In this document: positions 56,090-64,000 of the stretch, piece by piece | How positions within the stretch are numbered: position 1 is the stretch's first letter | Layout: each line of letters starts with the position of its first letter | Assembly: GCA_016617855.1 (NCBI GenBank) | Contig: JAECUM010016761.1 | Span: 1 to 64,000, forward strand | Direction: 5' to 3' | DNA length: 64,000 bases | Origin: Megalonaias nervosa | Taxonomy: Eukaryota; Mollusca; Bivalvia; Unionida; Unionidae | Notes under the pieces: model-generated | Database searches by the model: none | Seen by the model: the letters and a program-made list of their open reading frames with translations, nothing else | Told to the model about the DNA's origin: nothing | Position numbers and translations under genes: made by a program

Positions 56090-57390
56090 ACTGGCACACC
56101 GACGTCGATTACATTCAAGACAGGTCAGCATCACATTTTCGCGCTTGTGACCAATACTACTATTAATTCTGTCTATGGTGAACTGTCTTGGATTATTATT
56201 TGAATACTCCCATAGCATATTACAGTTAAAACTTGCACAATGATTATTCTATTGTTGTTTTAGTGTCATAATTAATTCAGCGTCGATATCTAAGTCGCGA
56301 TTATTTTTTTGTCACATTGCTTATAAATAGTTTTTTCTTATTATGCCAACACCTTCGGTGTCACTAGCAGTTTGATTATTATTTTCTGTAAAATTCATAA
56401 TAACTCTGCGCAGTTGAGATATTCTTCTGGCTCGAGATACTGCGAGATAAACTAAATTTGACCATTCGATCCTATCATCGACAATCCAGATATTTGTATC
56501 AGTAATAATTAGTCCTTGTGACCAATGAATCGTTATAGCATATCCTACTTTCCATGGAGTTTTATCCATGATCAACGCGCTCTCAACAACATCAACATCA
56601 ACCAAAACAATATCATTTAATACAAGATTTTGTTTTTCATTTGTTCCTGGAATTTCAACTTCAATATTCTGTCGTCGAGTATCTTCTGGGCGATAAAACA
56701 ATGGTACGGGTAGATTTGAAAATTTTTTCTTTCTCTAACAAAAATAATTTCTGTTGCAATTCATCACGAACTATTTTTCTACTTGCAACTATTAAATCAT
56801 TTGGTCTCCATAAATTCCAAAAATCGTTCACAGGAGTTTCCGGAATTATTTCACGCATTATCTCACATTGTATTCTGTCTGGCTGTAGTCTGATTAATCT
56901 TTTAAATTCTTTCAGAGGTTCATCAATAGCTCTATGATCATCGGTTATCTCCTCATAATAATCCACAGACGTTTTTAACCATTCGTGTGGAGACTGCCCA
57001 ACAAAAGGTTGTCGCTGACCATGATCGCCGCACATTATCACAGCAGCATTTTTTGTCAGTAACCAATCAAGAAATATTTTTAATGTTTTTAACGATACCG
57101 TACAAATTTCATCCCAGATGATAATCCGGGGTATATATTTCTCACCCATTCGCTCAGGTGTCCACGTATCCCCGCACCATCTGAAGAAACCATGAAAAGT
57201 TTGAGATTTTACTCCTCATTCATTTATTTCTCTGGCTAGTCTATTTGTAGGTGTCAGCACAATCATATCAATGGAGTTCTTCAAACTCCGACGAAATAAT
57301 TCAATGGCACGTGTTGTTTTTCCAGAACCTCCAGGCCCATTGAGATAAACGGTTTTATGTCTGGCCACAGGATCAAACACAGATGGTGCG
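56084..57390 (-). pseudogene. SF1 (Pif1/RecD-like) helicase with C-terminal HNH motif (element C)
   Basis: Walker A KTVYLNGPGGSGKTTRAIEL (near 57,300-57,360) and motif Ia-like IDMIVLTPTNRLAREI lie in one frame. Walker B RIIIWDEICTVS and the Q-box MCGDHGQRQPF are in the next frame (56,661-57,149). C-terminal motifs VGYAITIHWSQG and LVYLAVSRARR (56,321-56,701) follow. Beyond it, still on the same strand, FTIDRINSSIGHKREN and LTCLECNRRR form an HNH/zinc motif before a stop at 56,084. The upstream PolB-like region runs directly into it. Confidence 0.7.
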
Positions 57391-57397
57391 GATGATT

Positions 57398-59522
57398 TTA
57401 ATACTTGATTGTCATTGCCGTAATATATTTCCTTGATTTCAACGTCTGCAGATTCGAATAGTCAAGTATATTTTCTTTTTTTATTCTCCATGATCCCCAT
57501 TCACCATTACCGAGTAGCGATTTTAGCAAATCTGTATACGCGGTATTTATATAAAATGAATCCGTGGCAACTCTAACCGCGTAACGAGGAAATCTATTTA
57601 TCATCGATAATAAATTTATCGAAACGTAAGCGAGCAGAGAAGATCTTAAATGAGTAAACTGCGGTGACTCACCATCAATATAACTCACGATTGTGCCTAA
57701 TTTAGACCCGTCTGATAAATAAGCATTACTCCGACTTATAAATGTATTTTTTTCCGTTGTACCAGCCATTATAAAATCGAGTTCAGCATCGTCCATAATT
57801 AATCTTGTACACATTCGTTTGTGATCTTATGATCCTCCTTGAGTAAACTTACCAATTATTTTCCTACCAAGATCTTTTGCAATTTTGTTTTCATAATCAA
57901 TCATATCAGGATTTTCATCCGGGGAATATTTCTTTTGTTGTAGTAACCAAACTTGTTTCTGCGGATGATACATTATAATGGCTTCGTTTACTTTCAACGA
58001 CACTAAAATTCCAGTATCAAGCATATATCGTAATAGTACTATTGGAGCCCAATATTTTTCTGAGAAATGTCGTCCAAACCAAACATAAATAATTGGATGC
58101 ATATCACCGCAAAACTCGAATGACTTTGTACAAGCAAATCCAGCTAAGTTAAAATTTGGTAAGAGTCCGTTTATCGCAACTCTGGTCATCTTGTGTGTGG
58201 GATGTCCGAATCTTTTAAAGTATTCAGAACATTCTCCGTATCCAAGAAAACTTCCAGGATAACATGCTACCATATCAACCGATATAATATCGCTATAATC
58301 GTATTTAGTATTCCACAATCCGCCATGTCCGTATTCGATACAACTGTGCTGGATATCTTCAAGAAATTCTAATCATGTTGGTTTCCATGAATTTTTCTCT
58401 TGAACAAAGTGAGCCGCAACTGATGGAACTGTAAAACAGTTATTCAGTAATCGTTCAACTTCGACATTATCAGAATTATATTTCAATGCAAGATTTTTCA
58501 TTTTTTTGTGGAGAGATTCTTCACGATAAATTTCTCTGTTAGGCCTTACAAACTGATCGTAATGTGAATCTGAACTTTGAAATAACCAAACAGATACAGG
58601 GTCACTCTTACTAATATTTCTGATAGCGTCGAATATATAATTGCTGTAAAATTTAACTGTTCTATCCCGTGGAAATATTGTTACTGCCACAGTCCATGTA
58701 TGTGCATTATGATCAATGATTGTTATAGGAGTTCCATTGTTTGTATATTTCGGTTTGTATAAAATATCTCCGTTTAGTGTTTTTACCGTAATCGGAAATT
58801 TTAATTTCTTTTCTAGTTTAGCAACGTCGCTGATAGATGCTCCGGTATCTTTAACTGTCGCTGCCCATGCATTTACTTTTTTACGTCTTAGATCTGTTAA
58901 ACTGTTTCCACATATTGCTCTTGAGAAATGTTCTATAACTCGCTCAGCTACGCAATTTAGTCCCCTTGATGAAGTCAAGGCCATAGTCACGGACTATGTC
59001 AAGGAAAATATCATTGGTTTGAGATTATTAACGCTAGTTTTATCATTTAACGGGTATATCGCATAGACAACTGCAGTTACCGGATACTCTCGTTCATAAT
59101 ACGGTTTATCAATACCAATCAATTTCCTGGTTTGGATTTTTTATTTAACATAACAGTATTATTTCCAGCATGAAGTTGTACAGGGTCATGTTTATCACGG
59201 ATAATCCAAGTGTTGTCATCTATCTGCACAATAAATTTTACTAGAATAATATATCTCTGATTGTCGAGATAGTTGATAATATTTCTACCTCGTTCGTCAT
59301 GCGTTCTAACATCAATGGTATTCATGATCCTGAATGTTGACCAAGTATGAGCCGCACCATCGTTGTGAAATTCTTTCTAGGCTTCACGGATACGATCAGT
59401 TATATCGCTATTTATCAAGCTAGATCTTGCATCGAAAAATTAAATTTAGATTTTGGTAGTTTGTCAAGATCGAATCTTGCACTGGAAGGTTCAATTGCAG
59501 ATAATCTCTCAAATTCCTCCAT
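57398..59522 (-). pseudogene. Divergent family B DNA polymerase-like protein (element C)
   Basis: Starts MEEFERLSAIEPSSARFD at 59,522. N-terminal region of unknown fold (NCVAERVIEHFSRA and LRRKKVNAWAATVKDTG, 58,373-58,990). Polymerase motif A-like IISVDMVACYPGSFLGYG (58,270) and motif C-like YAVRVATDSFYI (57,555-57,590), with FTHLRSSLLAYVSINLL between them as a motif B candidate. Three long open pieces are separated by single stops or shifts. No exonuclease motifs were recognised. Only about 10 bp separate its last open piece from the helicase region, which points to a fusion. Confidence 0.6.
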
Positions 59523-59573
59523 GCTATAATTAAGGCAAAATATATGTTTAATTAAACTTTAATTATATATATA

Positions 59574-59780
59574 ATGATACAAGCAAATAACAAATCCAAA
59601 TGGTTAATGATAGGATTTTCTCTTCCTTGTAATAAATCATGCGTAACTGAATTCTGTGGTATTCACATGCAAAACTTTCGCAGAGGGAGTCTAGGACCGA
59701 AACTGTGTTTACAATGCGATGTTGGTTTACGAGGAAAAACTCAATTAAGGGAGATAACTCAGTCTGCGCTGATAGAATAA
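59574..59780 (+). CDS. Small Cys/His-rich zinc-finger protein (element C, open)
   Basis: 68 residues, intact. Pattern: PCNKSC-x3-FCGIH-x11-KLCLQC, that is C-x3-C-x4-C-x2-H-x12-C-x2-C, a plausible single or double zinc site. A Lys/Arg-rich tail follows. Divergent from the PolB-helicase unit, 51 bp away. A DNA- or RNA-binding or regulatory role is possible; family not named with certainty. Confidence 0.5.
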   Translation: MIQANNKSKWLMIGFSLPCNKSCVTEFCGIHMQNFRRGSLGPKLCLQCDVGLRGKTQLREITQSALIE

Positions 59781-59799
59781 GTGCGCAGTTGTCTCCCTT
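59747..59799. terminator. Inverted repeat at the 3' end of the zinc-finger gene
   Basis: AAGGGAGATAACT...GCGC and GCGCAGTTGTCTCCCTT are complementary around an 11-bp spacer, with 6 bp unpaired in the left arm. The stop codon (59,778-59,780) sits at the centre. Could end transcription, but AAGGGAGATAAC is also a common mollusc repeat word, so it may be a foldback element remnant. Confidence 0.4.
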
Positions 59800-60660
59800 T
59801 TGTTATTGCGTATACATGACCACACGTTTATATTCAGTAGCATATACATTCAATCCATCAAACATTGAAGTCTGAGATATCTCCATATTTTATATGATCA
59901 AGTACAAAAATCTCAATTCTGTGATTTTATTCTTGGACGTTGTCCAGATGATGTTGAATTCCGTGATAAAATCACAACAAACCGCACTATAGTAGATTTT
60001 ACATAAGCCGTGTGTGCGATATAGTTATTATCGATTTTTTTTTTTGTCTAGGCTGTATGTGGATAGAACCGGAATAATATCGATCCATGCATCATTGCTA
60101 GATAGTTCTGCCTTGATGAAATCAAAGGTTGATAATACAGTATTTTGACCAAATTCAGAAATGTGTAAAATTGCAGATTTCGCGATTTATTTTATATTTT
60201 ATTCAGGATCAGAATATTCTTTTGGTGTAGGAATTTGCCGTTCATGACATCGTCACGGATACTAGTAAATACAGCCCAGAGTTATCACTTGTACGAAGCG
60301 CAGATAGTTATACACCTACATTTAACTGTATATTTGTAGAGCTCTGATAGCTGTGGGGTTAAGGCGTTTGTGTGCAGATCCACTAGTGTAAACTCTCTGC
60401 GTGTTCGAGTCTCCAAAAATGCTAAAGATATATTATCTTGCATTCGGCGATAGATGCTATTATAATCGGGGGCGCTTGCGGGCAGTTGATGACGAGATAT
60501 GAGATTGTAAAAGAAAAACTAATTCCAGGTGTAACTCGCCTGGCACCCCTGAACCTCAAAGCGCCCGGGGTTCACTTAGGGGGTGTTTTTATTACCCTGC
60601 AATCCAACAATTACATATCCAACGTCATCAACCTGCTCGTCAGGTACTTCCTTTTGCGTT
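59800..60660. other. Gene-poor stretch of element C
   Basis: Short coding-like pieces at 59,817-60,005 (MTTRLYSVAYTFNPSNIEV, then a stop) might be a very small broken gene. A tRNA-like sequence lies at 60,348-60,420. Nothing else is recognised. Confidence 0.4.
60348..60420 (+). repeat. Degenerate tRNA-Leu/Ser-like sequence in element C
   Basis: GATAGCTGTGGGGTTAAGGCG resembles an A-box/D-arm with 'GGTTAAGGCG', followed by 'TGCAGATCC' in the anticodon region and GCGTGTTCGAGTC as T-arm/B-box at about the right distance. The acceptor stem is not paired, so this is a tRNA pseudogene or SINE head rather than a tRNA. Confidence 0.4.
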
Positions 60661-60664
60661 TTTA

Positions 60665-61370
60665 TTCTGATTAAAAAAATATTTTTATATTTTTTATTTG
60701 CATTATTTCAGAAATATTTTATGTTTATCTGATTCAGAAATATTTTTATATTAATTCTGATTCAGAAATATTTTTATATTTATCTGATTCAGAAATATTT
60801 TTATATTATATTAATTCTTATTTAGAAATATTTTTATTATAATAAAATTTTATATTTTATGAAATTCAGTCAGATTTTCTAACTTTGACAGGCAATATAC
60901 CCAACAACATTGTGGCTTTGATCAGATTTTCTAAATTTGATGGGTAAGTTACCCCAACAACATTGTGATTTTGATCAGATTTTTAAAATATTTTTATTTT
61001 ATTAAGAAATATTTTGTGAAATTCAGTCAGATTTTTTCTAAAATATTTCTACTTTTATTATTATATTAATTCTGATTTAGAAATATTTTTACTTTTATTA
61101 TTATATTAGTTCTGATTCAGAAATATTTTTTTCATAATAAAATTTTATTTTTTATGAAATTCCGTCAGACTTTCTAAATTTGACGGGTATAATACCCAAC
61201 AAAATTGTGAATTCAGTCAGATTTTCTAAATTTGATGGGTAATATACTCATCAATATTGTGACTTTGATCAGATTTTCTGAATTTGATGGGTAATATACC
61301 CATCAAAATTGCGAATTCAGTCAGATTTTCTAAAATATTTTTATTTTCATTAAGAAATATATTTTAAACA
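60665..61370. repeat. AT-rich tandem-repeat tract in element C
   Basis: Two unit types alternate: 'ttctgattcagaaatatttttatatta' (contains the palindrome-like CTGATTCAG) and a longer unit with 'cagtcagattttctaaatttgatgggtaatatacccatcaa' which itself contains GGGTA...TACCC. About 700 bp in total, with no coding potential. Confidence 0.75.
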
Positions 61371-61385
61371 AATATTTATTGTATA

Positions 61386-61882
61386 ATGAATCATGAAAAT
61401 ATTAATGCTATTATTGCTGCTATTAAGCAATTACAACACAGTGGTATAAAAATATCTGATCAGCTTGATCCTGAAAAAATTATGAGTGATTTTGAATCTT
61501 ATAATTTCGAAAGTCCGAAAATTGGTATACGCTGCCCTCCGATTATAGATTCATAAAGTTGGTCCAGCAGGCAATGTTACAATCGCTGGCAGCAATCACG
61601 GATACACAGGTAAAATTGTTTGTTCCCCTTTCACGTTCAATCGAAAAGGTTAGGTCAGAGTTATCTCACGAATACGAAACGAAAAGAATTGTACACGCTC
61701 GTATAAAACAGTTGAGAGATATTATGTCGATGACGGAGTCATTGAATGAAGTTGCAGAAGAATTACTGGCTACAGATAAGTCAGAGTGTGACTCTACTCA
61801 TAATAGTGAAAGTGACTGTAGTGACATTGACAACGAAACCAATAGTGTCACCTGTAACGTTGTTACTGACTGTTCTATCTAG
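61386..61882 (+). pseudogene. Unknown acidic coiled-coil protein (element C)
   Basis: MNHENINAIIAAIKQLQHSG runs 56 codons to a stop at 61,556. The following frame is open for 107 codons (SIEKVRSELSHEYETKRIV, then an acidic Ser/Asp-rich tail with NSESDCSDIDNE). The two pieces are probably one gene with a frame break. Family not recognised. First gene to the right of the repeat tract. Confidence 0.45.
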
Positions 61883-61896
61883 TGTTTTTTATCGTT

Positions 61897-61951
61897 GCAG
61901 AAAGTGTACATATTCTATATAAATAATAATGATTGTACACTTTCCGCAGCC
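61897..61951. terminator. Hairpin between convergent genes (element C)
   Basis: GCAGAAAGTGTACA and TGTACACTTTCCGC are complementary around a 24-bp A/T spacer, with one mismatch. It lies just past the stop of the rightward gene and before the end of the leftward cluster, a natural place for a bidirectional terminator; function is inferred from position only. Confidence 0.4.
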
Positions 61952-62142
61952 ATAATTATCTGGGATAGAGGCCGTGGATTAACCAGATAACCGTTCTGTC
62001 CTTGACTTATTGAATCAGCTAGACAAGAAGGATAATTCATTTCTGACCCTGATAAAATCATGGGTAAAAAAAAAAAAAAATATTTTATCCTTCACTTAGT
62101 CCTTGACAACGTCAAGGGATATTGTTTTTTGCTTGGTGTTTT

Positions 62143-62554
62143 CTACGAACGCACATACAGGTTTATATTCAGTGTCTCAGACCTAAGATCGAGCAAGTGG
62201 CCAGTTTGGTCAGTAAGTTTGAAATGTATCCGCGATAGGAGTGGATTATGACATTTTAGATAAACAACGTTGATTTGTTCTGATACAATCAAATAGCCTG
62301 GGGGTACTTGAGATGTAAATGAATACAGAATGTATCCTTGCTGGGTCTGATTGGATTTTTCAACGTCAACTTGATAACTACCATCAATGACATCACACAC
62401 TAGATTGACAGCGATCGTTGATGTGATATTAACGATTCCTGGCGAAATATGACGACCTTCGTTGTACGGATTATTATTGTATTGGAGAATATTTGATGGT
62501 GGGGTTATTTTTTTTCTATGATTGTATAACTGTTTGAAAATTTTCACTAATCAT
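62143..62554 (-). pseudogene. Jelly-roll (penton C-terminus-like) protein (element C)
   Basis: Open from about 62,547; the ATG at 62,554 (MISENFQ) is in another frame, so the start is broken. The C-terminus SRIHFKLTDQTGHLLDLRSETLN has the same layout as the end of the penton-like gene of element B (ITNITVQLRDLYERPLDL). Beta-rich throughout. Likely a minor capsid or vertex protein, or its C-terminal half. Confidence 0.5.
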
Positions 62555-62555
62555 A

Positions 62556-62924
62556 TCATTGACTTATTTTTTTTAGTTCATTATTATCAAATCCTGGAAA
62601 TATAAACGTTTGTAATTGTTCTTCTGTTATATTAAAATATTTAATAACTTGCCGTGGTCCTAGAGTATTAAAATAAAATGACATGTCATTATTAGCGCTA
62701 TAAATATATTCCGCGATTGTACTTAAGATTATTATTGTTTCGATGATTTGTTGTTTTATGTCATCGCTATAGTACGTGATAATACTTGAAAATAAATTTT
62801 TTAGATTATTGAGAAATTTTGTATGTTCAGTCTTGATATCATCCGAGTAAGATTTTAAAAATGTTTACATTAACAGGTAATCCTTCATTGAATTCAATAT
62901 CAAGAAATACTGTTGCTGTGCCAT
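62556..62924 (-). pseudogene. Small helical protein (element C)
   Basis: Start MAQQQYFLILNSMK, an early stop, then a continuous helical stretch (FLNNLKNLFSSIITYYSDD) ending FIFPGFDNNELKKISQ at 62,556. Its stop nearly touches the next start (2-bp gap), as in a tightly packed viral gene cluster. Function unknown. Confidence 0.4.
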
Positions 62925-62952
62925 GTTCTTCTTTTTTAATATATTTTGTTGA

Positions 62953-63497
62953 TTAAAACCAGGCCAGTTTTTTAATCGGTATACTGTCGTCGACGTTCTT
63001 CAAAACTAAAACGTTTTGAATAATCTATCTCCGTTATAAAAAAATTCATCTTGACGTGGTTCAACGGGACCAGAATAAACCGGCGCGATTTCTGGCCATC
63101 CTTGTACTGATCTGATCGAACTTTGGTATATATCAACGAAGTAATCCGGCGACAATATTTCAGTGACCGATGACCCCGTTGGCTAGTGGACGGTAATGGC
63201 AATCTTTGATTCATTTCCTGTTATGGATTTAATCCTGCTCTGGAATTCTTCATTGATCTGTTCTATTTGATAACTGCCCCTGGGTATACTGACTACTTGC
63301 CAATCTGGAGTTCCATCGGGTTTGTTTTTATTTGCAAATGCTAATGAATTATTCGGCGGAAGACCACCAAACGATTTCGACCAGATATTTGGCCAACTAT
63401 AATAAACCCGTAATTGCGCTAATGCAATTTCTTTAGCTGGAATTGCAGTCGGAAAATTAATACTGAATTCAGGATTAGTTGAACTCGCCGATATCAT
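62953..63497 (-). pseudogene. Penton-like capsid protein, N-terminal domain (element C)
   Basis: MISASSTNPEFSINFPTAIP is followed by KEIALAQLRVYYSWPNI, NNSLAFANKNK and SIPRGSYQIEQINEEFQSR. This matches in order the N-terminal motifs of the penton-like proteins in A/B. One stop near 63,183 separates the C-terminal part (DEFFITEIDYSKRFSFEERRR). An upstream Met at about 63,569 may be the original start. Whether this and 62,143-62,554 were one gene is not clear. Confidence 0.55.
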
Positions 63498-63585
63498 TGT
63501 AGTTCTTACCGGATTAGTATTAGTGACGATCTGCTGTAATTATTCCAATGACGTTGTCATTGATGTCATTATTATACTATTATTA

Positions 63586-64000
63586 TTATTCTAAATCTCT
63601 GATTTCTTCAGCAGTGATTACATCACGGTCGTCAAATACTTCATTGTAGATTTTTACCATCGCGCTGAATTCTTCATCGGATATTCTACCATCGTTGACG
63701 ACCACGAGATCAGCGATGATAGTTTGGAATATGCTGTTGTTGCTGAATGTAATTTTACCGTATAATCGTGTAGTTTTGCGTTTATGCATGTATCTATCTT
63801 CTTTGCAATAATGTTACAAATACCCGCGATAGTTGTTGCGGATGAAACGATAATCGTTACAACGATCGGCACTGACGCTATCAAAGTTGACAATATTGCG
63901 CCGGTTCTAGCAATGAGCGCAGAAACTGAATAGACAACTATGTCAACGACGACCACGCGTCTTCGACATTTTTTCACTTTTATTGTGTAATCGTCGATGA
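63586..64000 (-). pseudogene. Membrane-anchored helical protein (element C, runs off the window)
   Basis: Open from the window edge. A basic stretch (VKKCRRR) precedes two or three hydrophobic segments (VYSVSALIARTGAILSTLIA and VVTIIVSSATTIAGI), then a helical part. After a frame change it reads LVVVNDGRISDEEFSAMVKIY and ends EEIRDLE. The layout is hydrophobic then helical then 'D-x-x-I-S-x-x-E-F'. Unknown protein 3 of A/B has a similar hydrophobic-then-helical plan. Function unknown. Confidence 0.45.

Larger units (their letters stand above)
53631..64000 (+). mobile_element. Element C: PolB/helicase-encoding Polinton-like element (continues past the window)
   Basis: Begins AGCAGCAGAGAGGGTGGACCC at 53,631. 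Gene order from the left end: packaging ATPase (leftward), PLA2-like (rightward), integrase (rightward), PolB-helicase-HNH (leftward), zinc-finger gene (rightward), repeat tract, unknown gene (rightward), and a leftward cluster with penton-like and membrane proteins running off the window. The set has virus hallmark genes but the replication module differs from elements A/B. Frame breaks occur in most genes. Confidence 0.8.

Noticed and set aside
1..64000. rRNA genes, riboswitches or bacterial operons
   Set aside because: No rRNA-like sequence was seen, and splice-bounded Ig exons show a eukaryotic nuclear context.

Overview
The window looks like animal nuclear DNA, most likely from a mollusc. 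It is AT-rich and intron-dominated. It carries four immunoglobulin-domain exons in one orientation with matching phase-1 splice sites, and it is crowded with transposable elements. The mollusc call is an inference from the style of the interspersed repeats (AAGGGAGATAACT and GGTCAAGG-type motifs, a tRNA-derived SINE); no marker gene proves it.

Layout. 1-331: right end of a virus-like element (element L) that starts outside the window. 480-2,990: eroded DIRS/Ngaro-type retrotransposon. 3,307-3,681 and 6,990-7,265: Ig exons 1 and 2. 9,880-10,212: piggyBac transposase fragment. About 10,480-18,903: element A, a truncated Polinton/adintovirus-like element of 8.4 kb. 24,400-24,672: Ig exon 3. 24,895-25,115: SINE. 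26,365-27,900: fossil of a repeat-borne gene. 35,206-52,480: element B, a full-length 17,275-bp Polinton of the same family as A but inverted relative to it, with terminal inverted repeats of about 216/251 bp and a 6-bp target duplication (TAAAAC). 53,092-53,364: Ig exon 4. 53,477-53,630: hAT-like MITE piece. 53,631 to the right edge: element C, same family as L and clearly different from A/B.

Elements A and B share one gene plan. A rightward block carries the packaging ATPase, a coiled-coil protein, a penton-like protein, a basic hydrophobic protein, the major capsid protein, a second and a third small basic/hydrophobic protein, an adenain-like protease, a zinc-finger/PLA2-like protein, a retroviral-type integrase, an HNH nuclease (opposite strand), protein-primed-type PolB and a small unknown gene. 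Divergent from the ATPase runs a short block with a phage-tail-fibre-like repeat protein and two or three unknown genes. The set describes a virion-forming, integrating dsDNA virus. Nearly every gene is broken by stops and frameshifts, so both copies are fossils.

Elements L/C are the most interesting part. In C, a PLA2-like gene and an integrase run rightward and meet tail-to-tail a leftward reading unit of about 3.4 kb that holds, in order, a divergent PolB-like region, an SF1 (Pif1/RecD-like) helicase and an HNH nuclease motif. Further right are a small zinc-finger gene, a tandem-repeat tract and a leftward cluster of jelly-roll (penton-like) and membrane proteins. L and C share the ATPase C-terminus and an AGCAGCAGAGAGGGTG terminus with an inverted internal copy that covaries between the two elements.

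Most of the remaining sequence is intron with microsatellites, tandem duplications and old interspersed repeats. All functional calls come from reading translations by eye; no database search was run.
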